From the NCBI GenBank assembly GCA_030180135.1, contig CM058239.1, forward strand, positions 110,827,318-110,891,317: a DNA stretch of 64,000 nucleotides, written 5' to 3'. Made by a program: the position numbers and the translations under genes. This DNA comes from Orychophragmus violaceus. Taxonomy: Eukaryota; Streptophyta; Magnoliopsida; Brassicales; Brassicaceae. This document shows positions 20,907 to 33,200 of this stretch, one piece after another. Under the pieces are notes generated by a model, which saw only the letters and a list, made by a program, of their open reading frames with translations, was not told the DNA's origin and ran no database searches. The stretch's first letter is position 1. Every line of letters begins with the position of its first letter.

Positions 20907-22179
20907 TGATATATCAAGGTTTTTTTAGGTTTTCAACCATGATATAAGTGTATATATTGAGTCTTTAACCTTGTATTGGAGTCTTTTGAGTCCTTTGCAG
21001 GTTTAGGTACGTTTGGAGCTTATCTGGAGAATCTGGGAGCTTTTGAAGTGATTTGGCAGCATACATGGATTTCACAGAGTTCACTGGGTGCGTCTGCACT
21101 TAGTGTCGGTCGACACCACTAAAGGACGAAATTCATGCGCGTCAAAAATACAGCTTTTGGAGATTTGCAAGATTTACCCAGAAGTTTCCCATATTTACAA
21201 GAAGGCCCAAAACGTGTTTTAGCTATTAATTAGGTTTTACAGGCACTTGTTAGGCTAAGTTTTATTCTGAGTTTTGTTCTAGAGAGATTAGGAGATTTGG
21301 GGCTGGTCTTGTACTCGAGGGAGAAGAGATTTCGAACCCCTGTTCTTACTCTTTGGATTTATATATGATATCTATTTGGATTATGTCTTTTGTGATGATT
21401 GATATGTCTAAGTAGATCTCTTGTTAGGTTAGGAAATTCTCATTAGGGAATTGAAGGAATGTCATAATAACTGATTAATTTGGATTCATTATCTAGTTCT
21501 TCATCTAAATTGTTCCTAACGCTTAATCTGAATTGGCCATTTATATTATTGATTTTAGGTTGATTTCCGCAACGAGAGTTGGTTAATTAGCTATAAAGAA
21601 TTTAGATGAGCGATTTATCTATTCGCAAAGAGATTTGGTATAGAGAAATTGTGAACGAAAGAACTTGGAATTAATGCATGTTTAGAACTCTAGAATTCGC
21701 AACGAGAGTTGGTTAGTTATACTTCTGTGATTCTAGTTCAAGAACGCTACAGATTGAATCCTGCTTGTTTGCTATCTGATTTCCTGATATCCTGAGAACT
21801 TCCCGAAACCTGACGCCTTCGCTAATTGCCTACACTCGCTTCACCTCATTCATTTACTTGTTGTTTTGTTTACTGCTTTACAATCTGCTTCGCTTAGCTT
21901 AATTCGACTACTCATAATCTATCGTGTGAAACTTGAGTCTCTGTGGATTCGATACCTTGTATACTACGATTGCATATCTGTGCACTAACAATAGAATAGG
22001 GAATAATCTTGACCTATCAAGTTTTTGGCGCCGTTGCCGAGGACTCTTTGAGTTCGCCGATAGATTCAGTATTAGAATTTAGACTAAGTATTTTTCTTTT
22101 CTTGTTTACTCACGTTCTAGGTTCTTTGGTGTTGCAGGAATCGCTCCGTGTCGATCGACACTCTTCTGGAATCGATCGA
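20907..22179 (+). mobile_element. Athila-like element D: 5' LTR, PBS and leader only
   Basis: LTR 20907-22019 (TGATATATCAAGG ... GACCTATCA, 1113 bp), then AGTTTT and the tRNA-Asp PBS (22026-22043, one mismatch) and a leader that breaks off at 22179 where the LTR of E begins. The leader holds one hairpin pair (22152/22173), and E is joined inside its second arm. A lone CGGTCG core occurs at 21106. The rest of D is missing. Confidence 0.88.
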
Positions 22180-23357
22180 TGATAGGTCAAGAATTACACC
22201 CTATTCTACTGCAAGTGCACAGTTATGCGTATGTAGTACTTAGGGTATCGAATCCACAAGGACTCACGGTCACACGATAGAATATATGTTATTCAAGCTA
22301 AGCTAAATCAATCCAAAGAAAACAAATAACAAAAGCAATAAACTAGAAGTGTGTTTTCAATAAGAAGAAAGGCGTCAGACTTAGAAATTTCTCGGGAATT
22401 ATGCTATGCCGGATACTTTAACTAACATGATTCAGATTAAGCGCAGTTCAAGAACTAGAAACACAATACTAAACAATCCAACTCTCGCTGAGATTGTTTC
22501 TATATATAGCAACCTAGCGATCCAAATCTCTTTGTGATCCTAGAGTTTTAAACAAGCATTAAGAACAGGTTCTTTCGGTTCACAATTCTCCTTAACCAAA
22601 TCTCTTTGCGTCTAGTCAAATTGCTCACTCTAAGTTTGTTTCAGATTATAACTCACACTCTCGTGCTATTGTTAATTATCTCAGATCTAAACCCTAGGTG
22701 ATCAGTCCAGAATTCAGTATTAAACACACTTAGGTGATGAACGATAAGATAGTGAATCCTATTCAATCAGTTATCAGACATGCATAAAACCTTTGTGAGA
22801 ATCCCTAAATCTAACTAGGTTACTACTCAGACATATTAGCAATTAAACAACACATCATGAATAGAAAACCAGAAACTGAATAGATAGAAGTAAAGGGGTT
22901 CGAAATTCTTCTCTCAAGCGTTACAAGTAGCAAGAATCAGCCCCTAGCCAAAATCTCTCAATTTCTCAAGAAAGAACAAAGTCAAGAACAAGATAATAGA
23001 ATAATAAGTCTGAAACCCTAATTAAACTCTCTAAACACGTTTTGGGGTCAGTTTAGAATTAAGGGAAACTTTTGGGCAATTCTGCAAATCTTCAAAACTT
23101 GTCTTCAACTCTCGGTATATGATCTGTCGGGTTCAGTGTCGACCGACATCAAAGGTAGTGTCGGTCGACACTCCATCGTGGTCGAGATACCAACTTCAGC
23201 TCGTTGCACAAATCACCAGAAACGTCCTATAATCCCATCCTTTGCTCCAAACGCAAGCTTACCTGTCAAGGACTCAATAGACTCTAAAAACCAGGTTAAA
23301 GACTCAATATAAACACATATATCATGGTTGTAAACCTAGAAAAACCATGATATATCA
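22180..23357 (-). repeat. 3' LTR of Athila-like element E
   Basis: 1178-bp LTR in minus orientation (plus strand begins TGATAGGTCAAG, ends CATGATATATCA). It is followed at 23358 by the reverse complement of a polypurine tract, ACTCCCCCACACTTAG, so it is the 3' LTR of a minus-strand element. Hairpin pair at 23140/23162. The 5 bp before it (ATCGA) should be its target duplication but the partner end is missing. Confidence 0.88.
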
Positions 23358-24624
23358 ACTCCCCCACACTTAGCTCTTGCTTGCCCTCAAGCAAGTAAAG
23401 AACCAAAATATAAGAGAAGAGGTTTGAAAACACAGAAACTCATTTCGTCCTAGGAACTTTCGCATTTGCATTCACTTAGTAAGCCACTGAAAACTTTCCT
23501 ACATAACTCAAGACCACAATGTACTTCCCCCCACACTTAGCAATTGTCCCAAGTAAACTCCACAATCAAGTTAGGACATCCAAATTCACCACACTAGCCT
23601 CTGTATACAATTAGGTGTGGTCTCACAAAGGGAGTATCGAATCAAAGGACACATGGACTCAACCTATTCAGTGTCTGACCACCAAACTGTCGGTTTCTGG
23701 TTTCTTTCTTTTCCCTTTCTCCCTTAGCACTGATTTTTCCCCACTGGGTATCATTTTATTTTTTCTATTAGTGCTCTTTCCTTTTTTATTGGGGTTTTAA
23801 CTTTGGATTTTTCCATGGATGCACAGGAGGTAATAGGGGTCTCTACCACTCCCGTGACCACTTCGAAGCTACTAGCTTATCCTCGGTTTTTATCACCTTT
23901 TTTTTTACTTTCAAAGGAGGGGAAAATCAAGAGCCATACTCAGAACAGGATCACAGGCTGTGCCAAACACATCAAAGGAATCCGACCCAAAGATTACCAA
24001 GCCCCTAAGCGAGCAATTAAAGTCAATATTAAGGTGAGACCAGTGATGGATCCTCTGAATACCTGGTTAGATATGGGTGTCCTTGGTAGGTTGGTCTGTT
24101 TGGGGTTTTCTAACAGTCATAGAGGCTCTGCAAGTTTGTCCAATAGTCACTTAGTTCCTATTCCAGCGAAATTGTTTTTCGAAAAATCACAGTTTAATAC
24201 TGATTTTGACTCAATAAAACATTTTTTGAAAACAATTGAAAACATGAACTGACTCTCTAAGAAAACAAACACAATGTCAGTATAAAGCAAGCTGGAACCG
24301 AACCGATTTTGAGTTGAAAAATTCGAACATGTACACGGCCGATGTCGACCGACACTAAGCTTAGTGTCGACCGACATCGAGCTCGTGTGAGCATAAACAG
24401 ATTGTGAATTCTGTCCATGGTTAAGATCACAAGTTAGCACTTAATTTTCTTACCTGTTAGCTGCGTTAGATCACTCAAAAGCACATAAAAAACAACAGTG
24501 AAGATGCATAAACTCAAATAAGTCATAGTTCCAAGCAAATAAGACTGACAGACTGACTCAAAAGAAACATAAAAATGACTCAAAAAAGGAAAAAGAAAAA
24601 CAAAACCAGTAACAACTGCAAGAC
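23358..24624 (-). other. 3' non-coding region of element E
   Basis: Colinear with 18077-18845 of A and 52810-54100 of G. Two copies of the CCCCCACACTTAG word (23360, 23529) and one hairpin pair (24346/24368) whose inner arms ACACTAAG and CTTAGTGT pair perfectly. Plus-strand open frames at 23615-24252 fall in this conserved non-coding region and are not called as genes. Confidence 0.7.
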
Positions 24625-25313
24625 TAGAACTCCTGGGAGACCTGATCATCCATATCCTCGGAGTCAGCAACTACCTCAACCTCCTCATCCTCCGAGATAA
24701 CCTACATAGGAGCTGGCGCAGGTGCACAACGTCGTGGCTGCGGGTGATGCACGCTCTGAGATCGCTGACAAGACATGCGATGCATTGTCTTCCAGATGCC
24801 CTTAAGCACACCTTCTGCCCACTTCTAGAAGTGTGCTGGTGGCACTGGTGGCTCGAGAAACCCATAGGGCTCGTCTGTATCAGCAGCAGGGACATCCTCA
24901 TGGTCAGCAGCAGAGGCAGCATCTCCAGAAGAAGCTCCTCGAAGCACAGTGGAGCGACGCAGAACAGGTCGACAAAGCTCTACATTGAGCTGAAAAGTGA
25001 GTGAGAGAGGATGATCAGTGATACCCGTGAGCTCGGTCGCTGGGAGAGGGAATAGGCGCTCAACGCCAGATATGTCATGGAATCTCCACCAGAACTGCCT
25101 CCCATTGGTGTCTCCCTTGATCCACTGACTGCTCTTTAGATGCGTGAAGTCCATGGTGAGCTTCTTAGTAACAATGCTCATCTGACTTCTGTCAAGTCTA
25201 AAATGATCGAAGATGGGGGTTAAAAGACTCCCAATCGACTCTGTCTTCGTCGCCTTTCCAGCAAAAGGCTTCGTCACTCTCAAATGCTTCAAGTGGTGAG
25301 CAAAGAGAGCTCC
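24625..25313 (-). pseudogene. Env-like ORF remnant of element E
   Basis: Minus-strand homologue of the C-terminal half of the 8999-10507 ORF: FAHHLKHLRVTKPFAGKATK, then ESIGSLLTPIFDHF and a serine/alanine-rich, acidic tail ending near 24627. It starts abruptly at 25313 where LTR F is joined and has an in-frame TAG near 24828 (AHF*KWAEG). Confirms that a protease-env-like layout is shared by more than one Athila-like element here. Confidence 0.8.
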
Positions 25314-26103
25314 TGATAGGTCAAGAATTAATCCCTATTCTAACTGCAAGTGCACAGTGATGCAGATGTAGTACTTAGGGTATCGAATCCACAAGGACTC
25401 CGGTCACACGATAGATTATAGGTAATTCAGATTAAACTAAGCGAAGCAGATTTTATAAAGCAGTAAATCAAACAGCAGAAAGTAAATCAAGCGAGTTTGT
25501 GAGCAAGGAAGCGAAGGCGTTAAGTCTAGGGAGTTCTCAGGAAATCAGGAACACATGTAATAAATCAATCAGGATCTAATCAGAAACTTTTCTAGAACTC
25601 AAAACACAAATATAGAATTAACCAATTGTCGTTGCGAGAATTCTCTAAGTCTAAGTGCAGCAATCCAAATTCCTTTGCAATTACTAACAGATTAAACTAG
25701 CTTTAAGATCAAGTTCGATATGTTCACAATTCCCCTAAACCAAATTCCATTGCGAGTAGATCAAATTGCTCATCTAGGTTCTTTCTAGCTAATTAACCAA
25801 CTGTCGTTGCATCAATCAACCTAACATCATAAATCTGGATAGCTACTTCAGATTAAGCATTAAAAACAACCCTAGAAGAAGAACTAGCAAGTATGAATCC
25901 CTAACAGATCGATCCACCTATAATTCCATGAAATCCCAAATGAGAATCCCTAAACCTAACAGGTAATCTACTCAGACATGTTCATCGAAACAGAAGACAT
26001 CATGAATAGAAAACCAAATATCATAAAACAGAATAAAGAACTGGGGTTCGAAATCAAGTCTCTTTCGAGAACAGGATCAGCCCCTCAACTCTCTGAAAGC
26101 GTA
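25314..26103 (-). repeat. Truncated Athila-like LTR F
   Basis: Begins as a canonical LTR end (TGATAGGTCAAG) inside the env-like remnant and follows the Athila LTR in minus orientation for about 780 bp. It breaks off around 26100 inside the DUF1985 gene before reaching the TATATCA end. The junction therefore records a deletion. I found no hairpin pair in this part. Confidence 0.75.
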
Positions 26104-29100
26104 GAATGAAAATTAGAATAGCTCTCTTGTTACTTGTCGAGGGAGTTCATTGTCCAACATCCAAGCAGTCCAAGATCAATGGAGATCTAGTTGTGATGGT
26201 CCAAGATACTGAACGCTTTCTAAACTATCCATGGGGTCGCAAGTCTTTTGATATGACTCTAGACCATATCAAAAGCCGGTCTGCCACTTTGTCAAACCTT
26301 TGTCAAGCTTCTTGTGCCATTAACGGTTTCCCTCACGCTTTACAAATGGTTGTCTTGCTTTCTGCTCCCATCATTTTATCTAAGGAAATCAAAGGCAAGT
26401 CTTCAAAACTTATTCTAGCTGATGATGATGCTGAGGAAGATACTGTCCAGATAAATCGGCTGGGTACCCAGAAATCAATAACTATACCCTTGCCTTACGT
26501 CAAAACGCTAGATAAAGATGGGAAGGTACATGGTTTTGTTTAAAAGTAGTCGTCTACCTTTCAATATAGTCGGGGTTTAAGTTGTCTCTAACCCCCATTG
26601 TATTCGGCTAACTAGTAGTTGTCTATTTTCAGGTCTCAACTAAAGCAATAATCGATGACCAGGATGGAATTTTAAACGAAGACGAAATTGCTTACGATGA
26701 TGAAATGGAGGACAGCCGCGTCGATAACCTCCTGGAAGCTATTGAGCGTGGTGAAGTGTTCACGAGGAAGTCTTGGCTTGGTGGTGCAAAGGCAAGCGAT
26801 CATTTGAAGTTGACAAAAGGTCAAACATCCACCACGGATACGGCACCTCCAAGTGATCTAAATGTTGAACGTCTAATGGAAGATGTTGTTGCTGCTTTTC
26901 TCAAGAAATCCGAGGAAGCGAATAAACCACTTTTGGATCAGATGAATACAGTAAATAAGAACATCGCTCTCCTACAGATAGAATTTCAAAGCAAGTTCAG
27001 TACACTTACTGCAGAGATTAGTAATCTCAGGAGATCTGACACCAGTTTATTCCACCTCCTAAACCGCCGTTAAACCCCTGTACAACAACTGGTTCTTCTC
27101 AAGAGAAAGTCGGTTCGCCAAAATCAACTGATGGAAAAGGTGATGATTCTTCCGAAGATGATAGTGGAGACGAAACAGAAACAGGTGATGATTCTTCCGA
27201 AGAAAACCAAAACCAGAACAAGGAAATACCTTGCAATCAACAAGAGGTTCAGGCGAACAATGAGAAGCAGGTACCCAACTTTGTCATCTACTTATTAATG
27301 ATTACTTATAGCCAACTATTTATAACTTTAGCCAACTATATGCATTTTCAATTTGTTGTTTTATAACTACACCAGGTAACATCTGGAGATGAAGAAGAAA
27401 GTTCATCGGTCGAGGAAGATGATGAATCCGACTCTGATAAAATTATCCAAACAGTTATAAGGGACACTGACTTTGATACACAAGAGGTAATTTGCTTTTC
27501 GTAGTTGTCTAATAGTATTTGAATATTAATATTCTCAAAGTTATAAGGTTTGATACCAATTTGCTATTAATTTTATATAGGAATCGGAAGAGGAAGCGCA
27601 GTTCATGGCACCCGACAATGTAGACGACCATCTTCATGTCGTTACGGAAACCCACAAGGAGCCAGTCCCGTCCAAGGCAACTGTCCCGGGCAAGGCAACT
27701 GTCCCGACAACTGTCCCTGGAGCAACTGTACCGTCCAAGGCAACTGTCCCGTCCAAGGCAACTGTCCCGTCTAAAAACACAAAACCAGCTTCTACTTCAG
27801 AAGAAGAGACCACTGGAGAAGACACAACTGGTGATGAATATGAAACTAGTGAGGATTCTACCGAAGAAGAACAAATTCCTGACAAAAACGTGAGCAAAGA
27901 AAACGTAGCCAAGCAACAAGATCAGGGGATAAAAGAAAAACAGGTTTCAAAGTTTTCTCTTTCTATAGTAGTCGACTACCTATAACCAACTACAACGAAT
28001 TCAACTACATTGGTAGACAACTATATTACAACCACACTTACTTTTATTTAATGTTTCTAATTCCCCCAGGAAACAGTTTCCACCAAGGCAACAGGCTCCA
28101 CCAAAGCAGCAGCAGGTGCAAAGTCAACAGGCTCCACCAAACCGGCAGCATGTGCAAAGGAAACGGGCTCCACCGAAGCAACAGGATCAACCAAAGTAGA
28201 TAACCAGCAACAGTTAGAAAACCAGCAACAGGTACCTAAGTAGTCTACTACTTTTATAATTGTCTATTAGTCTCCAAATACTTGTATAAGTATTCACGAA
28301 ATTAAATTTTCACCTTTTTCAGGCAACAGACTCCATAACCAATGCTCCACCATTGGTTCCAGTAGGTATTATTGAACCAAAATTCTCATTGGGCCTGACT
28401 CAAGATGCAAAAACTCCACCTCCAGCTCAACGCAAAAGTAGTAGACAGCGCCTTGCTTCATCAACATTTGCAGATTTTGTGACCGACAACAAAAGACCCA
28501 AAAAAAGCCAAGAACTCGCTCTTATATTTGGGAGCCCCAGTCCTGATGAAATATCTATGCTACATTCGGCCATCAATTCATCACCGTAAGAAAACATTTT
28601 TTACAGTATAATGACTATTTATAGGTCTTACTATATTAGTCTTCTGACCATACCTTTATAGGTCTGACCGTTTCTTCCCACCATGGAACGGGCTTACGTT
28701 ATCTATCACCGATTTTAAGGAAATGATCTCCCAGGATTCCCCGATGTATGTTCGTGTAAGTACACCAAATTTATATGTTTATTAATCATAGTCAACTACT
28801 TCCATAGACGATTACTAATGGTTGACTATATATGCAGTCGATGGACGCTGTTATTTTCTTAATTCGCCATCAAATTGCATCTACATCGACATCCTCCCTT
28901 AAGGGTTATGACTACTTAGCGTACGAGTTCGTCAGATTAATTGCTAACCTGCAAATTCAGAGCAGGAAACTCCCTGACGTATCAAAAGAGGCTGTCACAT
29001 ATGTGAAAACAAGAAGGGAGTGGTGCAAAGATGTCTTTATGCTGTACTGCCCATATATGTTGGACAATGGTCATTGGGTTGGCCTATCCATCGACCTTGA

Positions 29101-29531
29101 AAGCCACAGCATAGGCGTTCTACCAAGCAAGCAAATGGTGCCTGACTCTGAGATTATGAGTTCTGTTAGTCCCTTAGCACAAAAATTGCCATTTTTCATT
29201 CGGAAAGCTGCTTACAACTCAGAGATGAAGACTCTGTCCACTAAACCGTTCATCATTAATATCGTGAAGCCACTAATGCCGAAAAAAAATCAGGTGAGCT
29301 GCATCTTCAAAAATAGTTGACTATTCCATGCTAACTTATTATTAGAATAGTTATAACTGTAGCCGACTACTATTACAGAAAATTCTGGGATACACACACT
29401 TATGCTACTCGACTTGAAGTCATCCGGCCAGATTTCCCTTTCTCCTCATGTTACTGAAGCCGTCGTCCGTGATGCATCTCTGAAGTACGCTTTCTCTCTG
29501 TTCAAAGAGATCGACCATAGTGGTACTACTT
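26104..29531 (+). pseudogene. DUF1985-Ulp1 (VANC-like) gene, 5'-truncated
   Basis: About nine exons with GT-AG introns: 26104-26525, 26633-27270, 27376-27486, 27581-27943, 28070-28231, 28323-28585, 28662-28755, 28838-29293, 29379-29531. Exon 1 opens inside a DUF1985 domain (MKIRIALLLLVEGVHCP, FLNYPWGRKSFDMTL); the N-terminus is lost to LTR F. Exons 2-6 encode a long acidic and low-complexity linker, including about five copies of an ATVPSK repeat (27670-27775) and TGSTK repeats in exon 5. Exon 8 is an Ulp1/C48-like domain with NGHWVGLSIDL (His and Asp of the triad). The last exon (HTLMLLDLKSSGQISL) has no obvious catalytic Cys. A frameshift lies near 27040 and probably another in the A-run 29283-29290. 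DUF1985 and Ulp1 modules are described in VANC anti-silencing proteins of VANDAL MULEs; that role here is inference. Confidence 0.8.
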
Positions 29532-30207
29532 AGAGCATCCTTAATTACTACTTGTGTATTGTTTGGTTATCTCTTATCTGTAAGTTTGTTCTATGTTTAA
29601 ATTATCTGTCTATCTATGTAAACTTATACATTATGTTACTTTCATCAGTTATGTTAATTTTTAACGTTTTGTGGTTAGTTGTATAATTATAGTTTTGTTA
29701 TTACTTAGCGTATCAGTCTACTAGAATTCAACTACTAGTAGTCAACTACTTTGGTATATAGACTAACTACTTTTTCAAGTAAACTAGAATTTTTACGTTG
29801 AATTATAGTTTACTTGTTACTAAATTGAAGTGAACAACTTCCAGTACTAGTATCAGTCTACTTACTAAACATATCAGTCTACTAGTATTCAACTACTAGA
29901 AATGAGTATTGTTTGAATACTAGTTTAAAAAATTCCTACAGTACTAGTATTCATCTACCCTAACATCTATCAAACAACAACCAATAAAAGATTGCAAAAT
30001 ATAAAAAGACGGAAATTTGCCATTAAATATGGGAGTTTAAAACAGCAATACTAGAGAGTATTATGCCAAACCGGCTAAATTAAGTAATTCCAAAACATGA
30101 TGCATTGTACCAAAATGGTTAATAATTCCCCATACTATAAAGGATTACAAGTGATTTGATGTGCATCAATTCCGCTTCTCCCATGTCAATAAAACAATAA
30201 GGTAGCT
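29532..30207. repeat. Spacer with dense TAGTCNACTA-like motifs
   Basis: The 676-bp spacer between the two convergent MULE genes. Two tight clusters (29711-29775 and 29841-29899) are made almost only of words such as CAGTCTACTAG, ATTCAACTACT and AGTAGTCAACTACT, about 11-14 bp apart. The same words occur in nearly every intron of both genes and upstream of the transposase, but I do not see such clusters in exons. Candidate binding sites of the element's own DNA-binding protein. Confidence 0.7.
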
Positions 30208-33200
30208 TCACCTTTCCCGCCTAGGTAATTTGCATGACGCCCTGTTGTGTCTTTTTCCAAGACACCTACTGCAAACTCTCGCAGCCTTCTTCGTCCGCCG
30301 CTAATTCATAAGAATTTCTTGTTTATAAATACTTCCACAAAATAGTCAACTACTTTTTATTAATGAATAGTCAAATATCCTACTTTTACCTTGAATCTCC
30401 TCGGGAGAGGATCCTCTGTTTTTTTGGTCGACCTGGTGGGCGCCTCATCAAGGGCGGTAGGAGATCTACATTACCAGAAACTACTGGTGTCGGAACTGGA
30501 TGAAACACCCCTTCATAGATTAATTTTCTGAATGTTGTTGTGTACACAATTCCGACCAGCTTGTCTGTTGTGTAATTAGTATACGACGCGGCAGCTAAAG
30601 CGTGGCTACATGGTATCTGGATCATTTGGTACTCCCTGCAGCTGCAAATCCCTTTTGCTAAGTTCACTTCGAACCTCACTCCTTTTGTGTCTCTCACCTC
30701 AAACTCTTCGCAGTTAAGAACAGTCACCTACAATTATACGAATACATATGTTAAACTACACGCAGATGAATACTTTATATATCTGTCTACTTACGTAGCT
30801 GACCACATGAAATACTTACTTTCATATTAGTGCCGTCAGTAACATTTACATCCAGAAGTTGTCTCACTTTTGGCGTTAGCATGCTATCATCTGATGAGGC
30901 TGCTGCTTTTCTCCTCACAAACCAACTGATCAGACTCATTCTTATAGCTTCAAGCATCGAGATAAGTGGGAACTCTCTACACTCTTTTAAAACCTTTTTT
31001 AATGACTCAGCAACGTTGGTTGTCATCAAATTGTATCGTTCACCCATGCAGTATGAACGTGTCCAGTGTGGGAGCCCCACATCAAGCAGGTATTGAGCGC
31101 ACTCAGGATTCACAGATTGTAGTTCTGCAAATATTTGAGAAAACTCTAAAACGGTATAAGCTTTCGCTGCTCTCACCACTAGTGAAGGCAACCGGCTTTC
31201 CCTAAACTTTGTTGTTACATTCCTCACTAGATGCACTAAACAAGCCCCATGTCCAGCTTGAGGATACACCTATAAATACAAGGTTCAGAAATATCACCAG
31301 TATTCAACTACAAAATAGTCGTAGACAATTACTGTACATCGACTACAATTAGACAACTACATTACCTGTCTCAGCCCCTTGTAAATGCTTGAATGTCTGT
31401 CTGAGACAAACATTAAATCACTGCTATCGTTTATGATCTGCTTTAGGCATTGGAAGAACCATACATAAGATGCATCGTTTTCACTGTCGACTACCCCATA
31501 AGCTATTGTAAAAATTTGGAAGTTTCCATCTTGTGCACTCGCAGCAAGAAGACATCCACCATAGCGTCCAGCTAGATGAGTCCCGTCAATGAGCAATACC
31601 GGCCTCAGGTATTTAAGCCCCGCAATTGAGGGAGCGAAAGAAAGGAATAGATACTTGAACCGCTTACTCCCATTCTTGTCAACCTCATATAATGTTTCAC
31701 ACACTGTGCCCGGGTTTGAGTTTTTCAGGTTCTCGACATATGATGGTAGCAACGCGAAGCTACCTGATACAGAGCCTAGTGATTTTTCCATAGCGAGTTC
31801 CCTACACCTCCACGCTTTCCAGTACGAGATGTTAACCTGAAGTAGACAACCATTTTTGAGAAATAGTTATACCTCAATTCTCGACTACTGTTAGTATTCA
31901 ATATATGGTAGTTGTCTATCCAAAAGCTATTTACCTGGAAATCTTCCTGCATTATCCTTTGAATCTCAATGGGACCTGGTCCTTTCCTTCCATCAGTAAA
32001 TCTAGTTCGAATTAACTCCCCAATTACTTGTGTCGTAGCTTGTCTGTGGTACTGACGCCTATCGTCAATCGAGCATGTGTGTTTGAAGTTTGCCGTTTTG
32101 ATCTGGAAGTTTCCAGTACGGTCCATCATGGATGCATACACACGCCAGTGACACTTATCGCTAATGCACACGAATTCCATGTAAGTTGGTGATGAGCGTG
32201 GAGTTTTGAAATGGAACTTTTTGTTAATCGCGTGTAAAGCCATCTTCAGTTTGCACTCAGCTTTGTTCCTAAATATCCTTCCCACAAATATACTGACACC
32301 CTCGTAGCTAACGTCATCCAAAGCATCGTCTATCCCTGCATAAGAAATCATCAATGGTGCAAAATAATAGTTATCTACAAATCGTTGACTACTCAAAATA
32401 AGTAGGTAGAGTATGATATAATGTTGTGTAAAAGTAAGCATTTGAAAATATATGTAGATAACTACAAATAGTTGTCTACGCAAACTAAGTATGTAGCAAT
32501 AAGTACGGAACTACGTACCATCACCTGGAAACTCATCAACGATTGGTGGAGCATCTCTTCCAAACATAGCTGGCGGGTCTTCCGTGTCTTCGAAAACTCC
32601 ATCAATCGTTTCTTTTGCGCAGCTAAACCTCTTGGACTGTTGTGTACTGCTCTCAGGCTCTTCATCAGCTTCTTCACCTGAGTTGTATTCACCATTGTCC
32701 GATTTAAAACCAGCAGCAGGGTTTTTCTCGTCATTTTCGTCAACTGCAAATTCATGCCATTCTTCATCAGAGTTATTCGCAGAAGTGTCTACACCTTTTC
32801 CCTTATCAATATCTTCTCCATCAAGACAGAGTATCGCCATATCTTCCATCTCTTCGAGATCTTCAGGTACTTCTTCGTCGTTGTCCAGGTCGTTCAATGC
32901 AAGCAAAGCTACAGAGTTTGTTACAAAGTAGTCAACTATACAATACTAAGTATTCAACTACCTATGTATATGACTACAATCAAACAAGTATTCCCATAAA
33001 AAATAACCTGAGTATTCAGCTACTTATAAATACAACTAAGTATTCGACTATCTCACCTTCAATCTCAGTATCTGGAACTTTCTCTTCTGGGTTTTGAAAC
33101 AACACCATAGCTAGTTTATACGTTGCAGAAACAGTGTTAGACCATATCATACCATTATAACACGATATTGTAACACCGTTTAGGTGAATCTTACCACTCT

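Noticed and set aside
23615..24252. Open frames on plus (23615-23800, 23803-24252) and their relatives at 53108-53389 and, on the other strand, 18148-18582
   Set aside because: They recur only because the non-coding 3' region of the Athila-like elements is conserved. They run antisense to the element, differ in length and frame between copies and match no domain I know.
27634..27912. Minus-strand and second plus-strand open frames over the ATVPSK repeats
   Set aside because: Shadow frames produced by an 18-bp repeat lacking stops in several frames; the frame linked by splice sites to the neighbouring exons is the + one at 27581-27943.
30830..31840. Plus-strand ORFs (30830-31096, 30966-31205, 31589-31840)
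   Set aside because: Shadows of the transposase exons on the minus strand.
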